Below, piece by piece: positions 1-12,652 of a DNA stretch of 64,000 bases. Position 1 is the stretch's first letter. Every line of letters starts with the position of its first letter. The notes under the pieces are model-generated. The model was not told where the DNA came from. It saw only the letters and a program-made list of their open reading frames with translations, and did not search any database. The position numbers and the translations under genes are program-made. The DNA comes from Ananas comosus (lineage: Eukaryota > Streptophyta > Magnoliopsida > Poales > Bromeliaceae), in the NCBI RefSeq assembly GCF_001540865.1, contig NC_033630.1, positions 11,305,083 through 11,369,082 on the forward strand. The letters are read 5' to 3'.

Positions 1-3000
1 GCGGCCAACCGGCCGATACCGGATTCATCATCGCGGCCGCCGCCGCCGACGACGACGATGGTGGAGGATGCGGCGCCAAGTTCGTTGTCGAGGATGTTAG
101 ATTGAAGGAGGGAGTGGTTAGTAACCTAATCCCTAATCTCTCTCGCAGTTCTTAAGCTACATTTTCATATGTATCCGTCCGAAGATTTGGAATTGTGGAT
201 TTATCCCTTGTAGGGTTTGCATAGAATGACGCAAAAAGTAACTATAAAAATATTAGAAATGGAAAATGACGTTAGATATATTTAAAGAAGATATTTATTC
301 AAGAGTTGAATGGTCATTTTATTCAACTTTTGAGAGATATACTTGTGGAGTAAAATTTGAAAATATTTGGCAAGTGCGTGCCAACCTTTGTATGTTTTCC
401 TATTTTTGGTCTCCAATATATATATATTTTTGGAGGGTTTTTTTTTTTTTTAATTTGAAATTCATAAATTTAAATTTTAAATTATTGTGAATTAAATTTT
501 AAAATTCACAACTAGATTTTCAATTCAAATTTTGATTTTAAATTTAGTTTTATTTAAAATTTCAAATTCAAATTCAAATTTTGTACCTAATTTTAGATTA
601 AAATTCAAAATTTTAATTTTGAATTCAAAATTCAAAATGTGAATTTGAATTTAGATTTTAACTTCAAATTTAAATTTAACATTAAAATTTAATTCCAAAT
701 TTAAATTTAAATTTGAATTTCAGATTTTAATTTTAATTTTAAATTTACTCTTGAGTATCACTGGACATTCTATTAAAACCTCCCTAACAGCTTCTAAGTA
801 GAACCAAAAGCTTATGTTTTTGGACCAAAAAGAGTCTTATGTCAGCTTCTTGCTGTTGCAGAAGCTCCAGGTTTATTTATTTCATTTGGATTCCATAGCA
901 GCAAAAACAAACTTTCCCCACAAAGAGATGTAATTAGATATCTACAGGGCCCTTGTGCTAAATTTGGGAGTAATATCGAACATGAAAATGAAACTCATCA
1001 TGCTTTAGCTGAGTGATTACTATAGCTAGGAATAGTGAATTATGCCTTTGACAATATGGCAATTTAGTAGAACATTAATATATGATTAGGAAATCTTATT
1101 GTCTCACGTGTTGAGAGTATTAGTTAGAAGCTGACCTTTATTTACTTGCACTATGCAGTTGATTCCTGAGTATAACTGGACATCAAGATCTCAGATCTGT
1201 GATAATTTTTGCTATTTTGTTTAGGTTTTTCATTATGGGAAATTTGAGGATAGTGAAGATGAATGCCAATCTAAACTCAGAGAGGGTCAGAAAGTTAGCT
1301 TGCACATTGATGCACAAAGGCGCGAAATCAATTCCAGGTATAGAATTCTCTGTAAGTAGCACACTTAAAAAATCTAATCTTTTAATATATGGGTGTATTA
1401 TTGGTAGATATGCTTCTTTTCTCCAAAGAGTTACCTACCCACTACATAAATTAATCATAGGTAACTTTGTATATTGCCGAAGTAACCTATGGTAGATTTA
1501 CTTTTAACTACCACATTTCCATATGCTGTCTGACCATGATCATCTTGTAGCCTCGAGCTTAATCCACTCTTACATCCTCTTTTTTTTTTTTTTAAGGAAA
1601 AGAAAAATGTAGTCAATAAAGCGTCTAGTTCTAGATTCCCTCTAATGTGTTGTATGATCCTAATTGTTGTCCACTTGATATGCGAAATATGGGGTGAAAC
1701 TCTATAAACAAAAGCATCTAAAACATTTTTGTTTTGATTGATGTTGATTTGAAGCTGTAATCCATAACGATAGGATCTCAGCTTCATTTCAAACCATTCT
1801 AATTGAGGCTTAGTTTTAAAGTGCCGACCTACATTGCTGGGTCTAGCTTCTGAGGTCAAAGTTAATACGCTTACGGATCATATTTATTGTTGCTCGTCAT
1901 TTTATGATCTTTCATGCAGACAACGATCTGCACTTTATTCATTATCTTGATTGAAGTCTAAACATCACTTAGTATAGAACATTGCAAAAATTGAGTTTTA
2001 GTTCTTTACTTTTCGTACATTTTGGATACTTTTTGAGAGACGCTTGAAAGTAAAACGGGTTAATTGTACAAATAGTCCGCAACCTTACTTGGTTTACTAT
2101 TTTGATCACCAAACTTTTTTTTCTGATTTTGTAATCGAGTCTCTAACCTGTAGTATTTGTTTCAATTACAGCCCTGCAAAAATGCAGTTAACAATAATGG
2201 AAATTGCCACGTGGCAAGATTTGATGTTGACCAAAACTCAGAAATTCTAAGGGACTCGCCGAAGCTGAGACTGTACCCTGTTTTCTTGAATCTTTGAGAG
2301 CCATAGCAGTGTTTTTCAGCTAGAATGTGCCAAAATATTGTTCAGCTTTTTTAGATTATACTAAGAAATTATTTACATCCTGATATTTTTAGGGCCGTTA
2401 GTCTCTATGTAATGCGATGCAATTATGACAACTAGCCATAGCTCTGGTGGCATGAAAGAAGTACTAGCACTGTTACTTCCTTATTTCTTTATGACAAAAT
2501 AATGATCTGGCTCATGATATTATGAACTGAAATTTCAGCTTAGGACTTTGTTTGAATAATTGATGGGAAAGAGTTCTGTTAGAGAAAGAAGCCTCTGATA
2601 ACATGGGGCCACAATATGCCATGAAATTCATTGTAAAATTGACAGTTCGTACTGTAATCAAGTATGTTATAGTTCCTATCTGTTGAATTGAAATGCCAGA
2701 GCTACTAAGAGCTGCTAAGGCTGTGTCAGTATATTCAAGTACTGCTTTTGTTGTGCGTGCCTTTAATCTAGGCTATGCGTTCTCTCTAATAAAGGACTTC
2801 TTCCTGAAAGCAACTAGCACTGTCACATTCGATGGTTGGAGGGGGGAAGCTTGTTTATTTTTGAACTTGTCTACTTGCATATGGTGTTTTCAACGATTGT
2901 CTATCTCTTTATGCTGTAGGCTTCACTCCGCAGGCCATTTGTTGGATATATGCATGCAAAATGTCGGCTTGTCTCATCTAGAACCTGGAAAATGTTATCA

Positions 3001-6000
3001 TTTTCCTGATGGGTATGACATCAGGACCTTGACTTTGTCTTCTTATACTTTGTTTTCTCATCTAATTTACACTGGTTGTTCACTGTATGGAAGTTATTCT
3101 ATTTCTATGGAGGTATTTGTATGCCCTAACCATCAATCTATTAGAAAGACTGTATAGTAATATGTACAGAATCGGATGTGGGAAAACAGTATGTTGTGAT
3201 TGTTGCATGTAAATTAAGTTGCTAAGTTGCAGCAATTTAAGGCTGTTATGATTATTAGGACTCACTAGAGCCTTTTCACAAGTCAAATATCCTAATTTGA
3301 CCGCATTTTGATCTTTTATTCCTCACTATGTTTGTCTGATTTATCTGTCAACATTGTAGTTCTTCTCTATAGAAATTCTCAGAAGTCTGATTAAGTAGAA
3401 TAATGGTTTTTGTCTCTCTCAAACTGTTTACTTTTTACATCACGTTATTACAGTTTACCACCCACTTCCAGGTATTTCAGTTCAAAAGATATATTGTGAC
3501 ATAAGCTATGGTTGATGCTTGATGACTCTATGATGATTGATAGTTTTGTTTCATATCTTAATTTTCTGTGACACTTTGTTTTTGTTAACTCATTTTTCTG
3601 ATTCATAATCTCCTCTGTGCGTCTTGACCATATTTCTCTCTTAGACACATATTTTAGATCTAAGCAGTTTTTAAATATCTGATTTGGGACAATTGGATAA
3701 AACTTATAAGACTTCGACTGTGGCAGACCCTTTGTGGAGTACAAAGGAGTAATTCCGCCAGATCAATTACAAAACAAGCAACATGAATTGGAAAGAGAGG
3801 CTAATTCATTAATTTCTAGGGGTGGAAAGGTCAGCCTTGAAAATGCCATATTGTTACTCCTCACTTTTACTAGATATTTTGTATCTATGTCTCGTTAAAC
3901 CAACTAACTGGTGGAGCATATATTTGTAGGTATCAGCTTCTATATTATCATACGAGGAGGCTGTCCAATGGTGTGGTGGTTCTCTGCCTAGCTACATTTC
4001 AAAGGTCGGTATAATATTCAACTGAAGTAAACTAAACTTTGTTTTCTTCTGGTGAAAATTTAGGGAGACCCACTCCACCATAGCCCATTTTGAAATAGAC
4101 CGCCAGAGTCTGTCATATTTCGATAAATTATTTCAGTCATTTTAATTGAAGATTTTGTTAAAATTGATGGCTTCATTAGCTTAATTGCATTCAAATTTAA
4201 ATCTGAACAAAATAAACTCAATCAGATGCTATTTCACTTGATTCTTACACTAAATATGACAGAGTGACCAGTCTAATTAACCAAAGCAATTGGTCCGTTT
4301 ATTTATTTAAGCAAATTGGATGGTTAGTTTCGTTAGACTTCAAAACATCACTAACACTACTATTAAGTCAATTCTTCATGATATAAAAAGGTGAGAAAAG
4401 GGATGTATGTCTATAGCCTATGTCCTCAGGGAAATCCTTAATGAAATTATGGAGCATAGAAAGATACTTTTGTAAAAGATATGGAGCTAAATTAGGAAAG
4501 GAGTCATCAACCTATTAGTAAAGTGGAGTCATAGTCTATGAGAATTATCAAGTTATTGAAACCTAACGGGCTGTAGGCATACCTATACAGACTGATTGTC
4601 CTGCCTGTGGATCCATTGAATGCCCAAAGTATTGTGATATAACTAGTCACCCTAGGAATCATCGGGTGTTTGTCACAAGTCCTTTTCACAAGGCCACTTC
4701 TTAAAGTTGTGGATCAGCAATGAACTGTAGTAGGTGGTAATGGATGTTGGTAACCCCTTTTTCGAATAATTGTTAGAATTACTAGCAACACCAAACATGA
4801 ATCGTATTCAGTTAGTTGCTACTCTTTTCGAATTTATTAAGCTTTTCTATTGATTCTTATTTTTTTTGTCATGTTTTATGAAATTATTTTAGGATAGCAC
4901 TCCACGTATTGTGAAGTTTGGTGACCACCGTGGATGCCCTTGTGGAGGGACTCATGTTGCTGATATTGCCGATATTAAAAACTTAAAGGTAATTATGAGT
5001 TGTTAAAGTATTGCTAGCAATGTCAGTATAAGTAGTTTAAAAGGAATGAGGTACATTACATTTTCTTATATTTATTTATTTTTCTCTCCTTGTCCAAGTT
5101 GTAGGATGTGATTGTTTCTCCATTACCTACCAACTAATTATGCTTAACTCATTCTTGAGCTGTATTAGGTAGAAAGATCCTTCGTAAGACAGAGTTATCA
5201 AGTTTGAAGAGAAAAAATTCTTCAAGAATAGAAATACTGGCTTGTTTTTTATTTACTTGAAGAATGGATCTTGTTGAATATAAATATTAAAACGCGTCTG
5301 ATAGCTTACACTTTTGGAGATAAAACGGCTATGTCAAATTACTTTAACATGGTACCAGAGAAGAATGTCCCGATTTCCAAGTCTTGCCAGACTCCTTGCT
5401 TCATTTAAATTCTTTCCAAATCTTTAAAATCCATGTCTTAAGCTTATCAAAAAGTCTCAAGCCTAGATATTAGTGGGGGTGTTGAATATAAATATCAAAA
5501 ACGTCATTCTTTGACAGCTTAAGCTTTTGGAGAGTAATGGGTGTTTCTTATTTTTTAACAGATGTAACCTAATTAGATACTACCATCTTGGCTTGCATCA
5601 TCATTAAAATTTCAGAAGATCTATACTTGTCTGACATTGTGTCAAGTAATTGGAGGAATTAATCAGCTTGAGATTTGAGCTGCTGTGTAAAATCAGAAGT
5701 GGCATTCAATGATTAGGTCTGCAGTTATAATCTGTAATTTTATCCATACCACTTTTGGTTGGTAACTATAATTGTTACACGACTGTGGAAGTTAAAAAAC
5801 CTTTGAGGTCTGCCACATTTATAGTAAATTAGCCTTATTTTTGTAATCATTCAATACCTATTTTTATTCATATATAGCTATTGTCAGTTTGTTATTACCT
5901 GCTGCTTGTTGGGCTTTTAGTAGAGCTTCTTTCCTGTTTTGTAAGCTTCATGTTCCACCTAGGTTAAGTTCATCAGGAAAGGGAAGCCGCTCGAGGCAAT

Positions 6001-6798
6001 GGGAGCATCAACTTCTCCCTTCTATTTTTATTCACTAGTCACTCGTGTAATTCAGTTCTAGAACTATGAACACGATTATTTGTGTGAACATGATATTATC
6101 TAGGATTGAAGATTGAAAGATAGGAGTTTGATATTGATTCTTGTAGTTCACTAGTCACTTGCATAAGTCAGTTCTAGAACTATGAACACAGTTATTTGTG
6201 TGAACACGATATTATCTAGGATTGAAGATTGAAAAATAAAAGACTTCGAGTCTATCTGTTTTTCTTTTTTTCTTTTCTCAAGGTCTCTCTGCTATCTCCA
6301 CACTATCTTCTCTCTTCCCCTTTCCAAACTCTGCTCGTAATCTCCATCTTGTCGATCCTTTAACTGTTCGCTTTTCGCTGGTGTATTGTTGTTAAGAAGA
6401 GGGATTCATTGTTGAAGCCATTTCCTCGTTAATATGTTCGATTCATCCTCATTGTTTCCCAGCTTGATATTTCGCACAAGGCTTGTTAATGCACGAGTCA
6501 TTTTGCACCAGTGCAATCTTTTGTTTTCTATTTGGAAGAAATTCGAGTAAGGGCTCTGATAAAAGACTACACTAGTATATGGTTTTCCTTTTAGGAAGAT
6601 CCTGTGAAATTTCATGGTGCTCAAGAATGCTCTTCTTCTCGATTTTGTCCTTATTTTCTTATTATCTATTCTACTACTAGAAGTTTGTATCAACTCATTA
6701 ATATCTTTTAAACCTTTCTTTAACCTGTTATATTTCAGGTCACTCAAATTCGGATGAAGAAAGGCCTTACCAAAGTCTTTTATAGTATCAGCACTTGA
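1..6798 (+). CDS. Alanyl-tRNA editing protein, AlaX type (5' end outside window)
   Basis: Freestanding homologue of the AlaRS editing domain, known to hydrolyse mischarged tRNA (Ser- or Gly-tRNA-Ala) in trans. Exons by splice phase: 1-116 (frame from base 3), 1225-1337, 2920-3012, 3727-3829, 3930-4004, 4893-4988, 6739-6798. Together they give 217 visible residues ending ...KVFYSIST and a TGA stop. The sequence opens with GQPADTGFI, the usual post-start motif of the AlaX/ThrRS editing fold, then FVVEDVRLKEGV. The zinc ligands are present: HSAGH (HxxxH) in exon 3 and CGGTH (CxxxH) in exon 6. Exon 7 carries QIRMKKGLTKVFY, the normal C-terminus. An acidic and Ala-rich insert lies in exon 1 between the two motifs. 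All introns visible are GT-AG. The start codon is upstream of the window. Intron 6 hosts a TRIM element and a short tandem duplication. Identification is firm; which mischarged tRNA it clears is not shown by sequence. Confidence 0.9.
410..755. repeat. A/T low-complexity tract in AlaX intron 1
   Basis: The tract is made of short blocks such as AAATTT, GAATTC and TTTGAA that recur on both strands, so it can pair with itself extensively. A similar tract fills the middle of the Tourist-like element at 28277-29155. No terminal repeats are visible here, so it may be an eroded element or simple-sequence growth. Confidence 0.6.
5272..5560 (+). mobile_element. TRIM-type miniature LTR retrotransposon in AlaX intron 6
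   Basis: Left LTR 5272-5349 and right LTR 5480-5560 both begin TGTTGAATATAAATAT, share a GCTTxxxCTTTTGGAGA block and end TTTAACA. The primer-binding site TGGTACCAGAG begins directly after the left LTR at 5350. A purine tract TAGTGGGGG (5471-5479) ends directly at the right LTR. Flanks GATCT and GATGT (4 of 5 alike) look like the target duplication. The internal part of about 130 bp has no coding capacity. At 289 bp it is at the small end for this class. Confidence 0.78.
6033..6248. repeat. Two-copy tandem duplication, period 116 bp
   Basis: The block beginning CACTAGTCACT at 6033 recurs at 6149 with a few substitutions and runs through GGATTGAAGATTGAAA in each copy. It lies in the last intron of the AlaX-type gene. 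No coding or splice role is visible. Confidence 0.8.
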
Positions 6799-7339
6799 AG
6801 ATTGCTGCCGAACTTCATCCTTACGAATTGCTACAACCATCAACAGTAAGTTTTACAGTTTTTCAATTATAATTTCATCTCATTGTGGCATTACACTCCT
6901 CTTGAATAATTTATTGTATATGTACAAAAAAGTTTTATGGTCACGATGTTAAAGGGTTTGAATTGACGATTAATATCTCATGTATGTCTTTGTCTATGTT
7001 GCGATAATCAATAAAAAGCTTCATGAACTTATTTATAATTGATAGCTATATTTTAGATTTTCCGAAACTAGTTTTTTTTAATCTTTTGAACTCATTTAAG
7101 TATCTTCGGTGGTGTGCTCCTTCAGTTGACCCGTTCGTCAGTGTCGAAAGAAGCTAACCTGTGATTCGATGCTGTTAATGATGTTTTTAAACTATAATAA
7201 TAATACAATAATAAAATCTTTTATGGTGGTTCATGATATAAACACCATTGCACTTTCTCTCTAGGGTAGGGTTACACTTAGATAGGTCAACATTTGTCTT
7301 TAAAGCATTTTAAAAACTAGGAACATTCCAATGTCTAGC
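6799..7339. other. 3' flank of the AlaX-type gene
   Basis: This is A/T-rich sequence after the TGA stop. A candidate polyadenylation signal AATAAA is at 7010-7015, 212 bases after the stop. No open frame resembling a protein family was found here. Confidence 0.5.
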
Positions 7340-7649
7340 TGTGATGGTAACATGGTGAAAATTGTAACAGCATGGCCCAGTTCCTCTGCTGTTAAAGATG
7401 CATTATTTATACTCACAAACTTCGTAGTTCTGTTTCTTCATATTGTCAATATCCTTGGTTTTACATCGGTTTGTTTGGCGGTCTTGTTTTTGCTGTGTTT
7501 CTATTATTAAGTGAATATGAGCTCCTGATAAACTTTGCGAAGTCAACCATGGAGCACCCATCGGGTGATTTTGATGGATCGATTTGAAAAAAGTCCCGCC
7601 ATCTTGGACTGACGATCACACGAGAAAAAACAACAAATTCTATCATCAT
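7340..7649 (-). pseudogene. Fragment of a family-61 glycosyltransferase gene
   Basis: Read on the minus strand, this stretch gives FFQIDPSKSPDGCSMVDFAK, then FIRSSYSLN and TRPPNKP. This aligns with IEPSRAPNNYSMVDFAK, FMRTAYALD and PRTNKP of the intact GT61 gene at 46038-47230. After a frameshift and an in-frame TGA the similarity resumes as PRILTI-stop-RNRTTKFV, matching PRLLIIARNRTRQLV. Only the middle of the catalytic domain is left. The NFYHDF block, the HGAGLTN block and both gene ends are absent. The matching block is clear; the low-coordinate end is uncertain. It is an old dispersed copy, not a gene. Confidence 0.72.
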
Positions 7650-7931
7650 TATCGAGGTTGCTAATTTTGTATTGCAAGAGATTCTTGTATGTTGGAAGAA
7701 ATTTCTCCATCACTGCTTCAACGGGAAGTTAAAAGGAAATGCACAGACACTTTCATGGAGTCATGACAGTAACTTTTTGGCTTATCCACCGGCTAAGAAC
7801 ACGGTTGCATGCATGTTGTGAATGTGTGGGTGCAGTTAGAAGCGCAATTTGGTTGAGTGAGTACTTTCTCCTCAACGAGTTTTCATTAAGACAGTTTGGT
7901 AAGCCGTACGATTCATTTCGTTTGTGATTCG

Positions 7932-8784
7932 GCACCGTTTGGTAATGGAATTAGCTGGAGGATTAGCTCTTATCCTCCAGCTAATCCCCAAACAAGTTTC
8001 AAGGTGGTGGGAACAACAGTTCCCACCACCATCGGGATAAGGGAAGGGGGTGGGGAACAACTGTTCCCACCCCCCCTTGTGTCATATGTGTTCTGTGAGT
8101 GAAAATTTTTCAAATTACCCTCCTTATCCCCTTCTCCCCATTTTCGAAGCAAGGAAAGATCCCTCTCTCTCTTGGTCACAGAGCTCCTGCGGCTGGTTCC
8201 TCTCCTTCCACCTCACCGAGCACCGCTTGTTGTTCCCACCTCACCTCTCTCTCCACCTCACCTCACCACTTGTTGTTTCCTCTCTCTCCATCTCACCTCA
8301 CCGAGCTCCCTCTCCCCTGCACCGGGTTCTTCTCTCTGCACCTCTCCATCCCGTGAGTCCGCTCCCTCCCTTCACCTCCGGCCGACGGAGCCTGTGGTTT
8401 CCGCGAAGCTTGTGGGTTTGCGAAACCCTTGTCGCGAGATCACTTGTTGCGGATATTGATTTATTTATTATTGTATCAGTTACAAAATATTCGGTACAAA
8501 ATAATCGTATTATTTTACGTACATATGAATAGAAAAAGAATATAACTTAGGAATCCTACAACTCACCCTTTTCTTTTTCTCAGTAGGGGTAATTAGGTAA
8601 TTTTAACATTTCACTAACCCATTATCCTCTTATTCCCAAATACTATCCAAACACTTTTTTCCTTATCCCTCCTTATACCTATCCTAATATCTATTTTCAT
8701 CCAAACACAAAATTACTTTTATCCGCATACTTGTACCTATCCCTAGAACAGCTAGTTCTTGCTTATCTCCGAACCAAACGGTAC
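7932..8784. mobile_element. Tourist-like (PIF/Harbinger) MITE with a GC-rich core
   Basis: The left end GCACCGTTTGGTAATGG is mirrored at the right end, where the last bases read ACCAAACGGTAC. Subterminal hairpins follow the left end: AGCTGGAGGATTAG pairs with a copy 20 bases away, and GGTGGTGGGAAC pairs with GTTCCCACCACC. The ends resemble the better preserved element at 34927-35358, including the CCAAACAC motif near the right end. A clear TTA target duplication is not seen. The core at about 8150-8460 is GC- and pyrimidine-rich, unlike the A/T-rich rest. Confidence 0.65.
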
Positions 8785-9468
8785 ATTAAAGAACCGTTTC
8801 AATCTTATGAAGGTTTTCTATCTAAACTTCAAGGCCATATTGAATGGCGGATTTAGAAAGCTCAATAAGGTTGAATGGGAAGCCTCTCATTCAAGTTTTT
8901 TCCTGCAGTTACGCGCTTCGTCGAAACCATTCAATGACTTCAATGGCACTTTGCCAACATTAGCCACAGCTATCTGTCTTACTTACGGGGAAAAGGTTTT
9001 ATCCTCCATGCTTCATTTCCGCATGAATCATTCATTTTGGGCGAAGCAACTAGAACTATGGAAGCATTCTTCCCCACGATTCGAACATCACCTTCAATTT
9101 CGCAGAGATTTGATCTTACCATTAGAAACATTGTGCATCTATTTTCTCTCGGGCTTCAGATCTTCTCGTTTCTCATTTTCAAATAAGAGAGAGGGAGAGG
9201 GAGAGAGAGTTGTAGCATGTTCCCGGACAAAAATCTCTCCTTTTAAAACTGAAACAAATACTGCATGCCAAGTGATTATCAACCATTTTCGGGAAGTACA
9301 GAGCACAGCCACTACTGTGCAAAGCTAAAATGTGCAGTTCAAGTGCTTCTAAAAAAGTGGCAGGTGCTTCACGAGTGCGTTTACATCCACTGGATAAGTT
9401 GAGAAAGTGAAAAAAAGAGAGAGAACAAGAAATGTTGGTTGAAAAGTTGTGACGATAATGTCGAGCCC
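8785..9468. other. Intergenic, beyond the 3' end of the proteasome gene
   Basis: An open stretch of 189 codons runs through 8759-9328 (+), starting inside the MITE end, but neither strand matches a family I recognise. A GA-rich run lies at 9185-9210. Probably non-coding. Confidence 0.4.
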
Positions 9469-12400
9469 TCAAGCTGCCGGAGCCTCCGCCATTTCCTGCT
9501 CGACAGGGGTAGTTTGAACAGGGTAATACTTGTAGTGCAGCTCACCGACATCGTCTCCCGACAGCTTCTTCCACCCATCAGGTCCAACATGATAAACTAC
9601 AAACAAACAAAAAAAAAAAAAAAAAGGAAAGTAAAAAAGGATTAGAGCAATCAATTTACCATTTGTGAGAAGAGATGGGGTTAGAAATTTGGTCGCAAAA
9701 TTTGACCCGAATTCTAATTTCATCCTGATAGTTTAAGAAGTTGTAATTATTGAGTCCCAAAATCTGCTCTGCACAACAAACGAAATCCTTGCTTTAATCT
9801 ACAGTCTGAAAAAGTGCCTAGGTAGCACAACAATTAGGTTTCTTTGTAAAATTGAAACTCTGAGAAAGAAATCAAAGCCAAGTTCAAACTTGCTGAACGA
9901 AACGAAATTGAAATCAAGCTCAAACTTTGGATTGGAACTTCAAGGATGAAATTTCAAACTGAGGCCCAACCATCTTAGGGTCCAAATTGTTGCAATTCAA
10001 ATTCTGAGCAGAAAATTGAAACAGTGGTCAAACTTCAGGATGTTATTTCTTCACGGAGTAATTAGCAAGTAGCCCTAAACATGAAAACTAGTATATATAA
10101 TACATGGATCACATACAAATGAGCAGAGGACCAAGTCAAATAGTCTAGATCGAGTACAACAACATGTATGCCCAAGACGGATGTTATATAAGTGATTTTA
10201 GCGAGTAGAAAGGTATCCAAGTGCACATGCCTTTACAGTTATTCTAGCTTAACTGTATATAGAAATAATGGATGAGCGATAGAAAAGCACATACCACTAA
10301 CAACACCACCACTTGCTCCATCACGGAATGTGGCGTGATAAATAGCCCTACGTGCCAGCTCAGCAGCTTCCTCGACTGACATGTCGAAGCGGTAGCTGAT
10401 AAAGTAACACACCGTAGGTAAGTCGAGGAACATTCGATCGTATATAAAACAAGGGTGAGAAAGTCAGTAAAAATTCAACTTCCTACCCATTATCCAGGAC
10501 ACCGTAAGCATATGGCGATCCAGACCCTACAGAAAACCTGTTCCCCTTGAGCCTCCCTCCTTCGCTGTCCACGTAATATAATCCAGGTCCCTGAGAAAGT
10601 AAGAAAAAATAAAGAGGTTTTATTAGCCACACAACTTTGGAAAGAAAACAAAAAAATTGGGTTAATTACAAAATTGGCCCTGAAGTTTGGTCCATCATTT
10701 CAATCATTCTTTTTTAGTAGTATCTTTTTAGTCTCTGAAATTTGTTCTATGTCAAAACTAATTCTTCTGCTAGTCTCTGCCTTCTAGAAAAGCACCGTCT
10801 TTACATCACTGTTAAAATTGAATCATTGTTAAAATTGAAGCGACAAAATACTGCTATGTTAGCATACTCTCATCGATGCTGATGTGGAGTCCTTTTATTC
10901 CTGAGGTGGACGAATGTCGCTAAGGACAAGACTAATTAATACGCAAGGGAAACTTAGGAGACAAAATTGTTAAAAACTTTTTAGGACATAATTGAAGCTG
11001 GGGTCAAACTTCAAGGACTAAATTTCTAAGTAATCCAAAAGGCTCTGTAGAAATGTAAGACTTCACCTGAACAGTAGCACATTTTGATATTGCTACATGA
11101 ACTTTAAAAAGTTTGATTTTACCACCTCACATTTCGTTCGTTTTGATTTTTGAAAATTTCTTCCGAAAAAGAACTTGTCAAACTCCATCAGAATTTAAGG
11201 GATGTTATTAAAAAATTGTGTGGAATATTTTATCAAATAGCAGAATATTAATTTAGATTACAGAATATCCGGTTAAAAAAGTAAAAAATACTGTTAAATT
11301 CTGATTTGACACGCTAAACACGTCATAAGATTAAGCAGTAAAATAAAAAAAAAATTTTGAAGTTCATATGCCTGTTTTGAAATGCAGCATAGTTCAGATA
11401 AAGATCTATTCATTTATATAGAAGTTTTCTATTCAAGTCAACAAGCACCTTTTCATCCCATCCAGCAATCATGGTACCAATTGAGAGGCCCATCCCTCGA
11501 TATGAAAAGAGAATATTTGCCAACAGCTTTGAAGCGCCTGTAACCGAGATCCTTCGCTTGTTCGCCAGTTCATGTAGACGGCACTATAAAAGAGGGAGAA
11601 GTCATAGAAGATCACGAAAATTATGCAGAATCATTTTATTAGAGTTCGCAAAAGCACACAGAAGTAATAGCACATCCCCATAAAGTATCCTTTTTTATAA
11701 GCAAATGTAACCTTGATTCCCAAGTTCCGATGCCAAAATTGGCAATCAGCAGCTCCTCCAGCCATTGTTCCAAGCATGTAAGGATTGATCTCAATGATTT
11801 TCTTCACGCTTTGAGAGGCTGGGTTCAAAGAGGAGCGAGAATGAGAATGAGAGCCAATAATGTTACGATCAGGTGCAAACAAAAATTCTTCTGTTGTTCA
11901 AGTTGAAATGTTTGGTCCACAAAGCAAATCACCTTTTCTCTTGAGGAAGGTCAGAAGCTACTGCTCTAAACTGTTCTTAATTCAGGAACAAATCATGACA
12001 AACCTTAACACAGTAAGAGAAATGACAAAGTTGGGAAGGGACTATTTCAACACTCCCATTGTTTGCGGTGGTTTCTCCGTACAATTTTGATCTGTTAAAG
12101 GATGCGGCATTAAAACCCTAGTAGGAGAGGGCGAGAGCTTACATATGTATCCTCCCATGCTAGCCCTAGAATCCGCGGCGACGATGACGCCCTCCTTGAA
12201 GATGAAGGCGAGCGTCGTCGTCCCCTTCGCGTGCTTCAGCGTCTCCTTCGCGTTCTTCTGAAACCCATCGAACTGCTCCCAAGCAAAACCCCCCAAGAAT
12301 CGGCAAGAAAACGAATTAGGGCAAAGATCGGAGGGAGGAAACCCTAGAGAGGTGGAGGAAGTAAGGAGAGGAGGATCGGATTCGACTCACGTCGTCGCAG

Positions 12401-12501
12401 GATGGGAGATCGAAGGAGGGGGCGGCGGGGAATACGCCGTCGCCGCCGATGGAGGGGATCAGCGCCGCGGAAGAGTCGAGCGCGGTGGTGTCGAGCTTCA
12501 T
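9469..12501 (-). CDS. PBE1: 20S proteasome subunit beta type-5
   Basis: Catalytic beta-5 subunit of the 20S proteasome core, known to carry the chymotrypsin-like activity in nucleus and cytosol. Minus-strand exons: 12501-12391, 12272-12143, 11818-11712, 11583-11449, 10590-10487, 10395-10295, 9596-9469. They total 816 nt, or 271 residues, against about 274 in Arabidopsis. All phases agree and introns are GT-AG. The start MKLDT at 12501 is chosen because it matches family N-termini; an in-frame ATG 36 bases upstream exists. The propeptide ends HAKG and maturation would expose Thr55 of [11 protein letters not shown] as the nucleophile. DSRASMGGY and [19 protein letters not shown] follow, then the conserved [11 protein letters not shown] and [11 protein letters not shown] blocks. 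The C-terminus is [10 protein letters not shown] plus a short acidic tail. The gene looks functional. Plants often have a PBE1/PBE2 pair, so the exact paralogue is open. Confidence 0.95.
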
Positions 12502-12544
12502 CTTCGTTGTAACCAGCGCGTCAATGGCGAGTGTCAATGGCGAG

Positions 12545-12547
<3 letters not shown>

Positions 12548-12582
<35 letters not shown>
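12548..12582. repeat. (GA)n microsatellite in the beta-5 leader
   Basis: A run of about 17 GA units begins 47 bases upstream of the chosen ATG, so it would read as a CT-rich leader in the transcript. Pyrimidine-rich leaders are common in plant housekeeping genes. Confidence 0.85.
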
Positions 12583-12586
<4 letters not shown>

Positions 12587-12652
12587 CGAGTATGCTATAA
12601 AGAGGAAGAGGGAGGAGGCTTGGAAGAAAACAAATGGAAGTAGAGGCCAGTA

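Noticed and set aside
6406..6843. Open frame of 145 codons on the minus strand over the last AlaX exon
   Set aside because: It is the antisense of a conserved exon plus intron sequence and matches no family.
8050..8532. Overlapping Pro/Ser-rich open frames on the plus strand
   Set aside because: They arise from CT-rich sequence inside the MITE in several frames at once, which is typical of composition and not coding.
8759..9328. Open frame of 189 codons on the plus strand
   Set aside because: It starts in a MITE end and shows no recognisable domain on either strand. Kept only as a remark in the intergenic entry.
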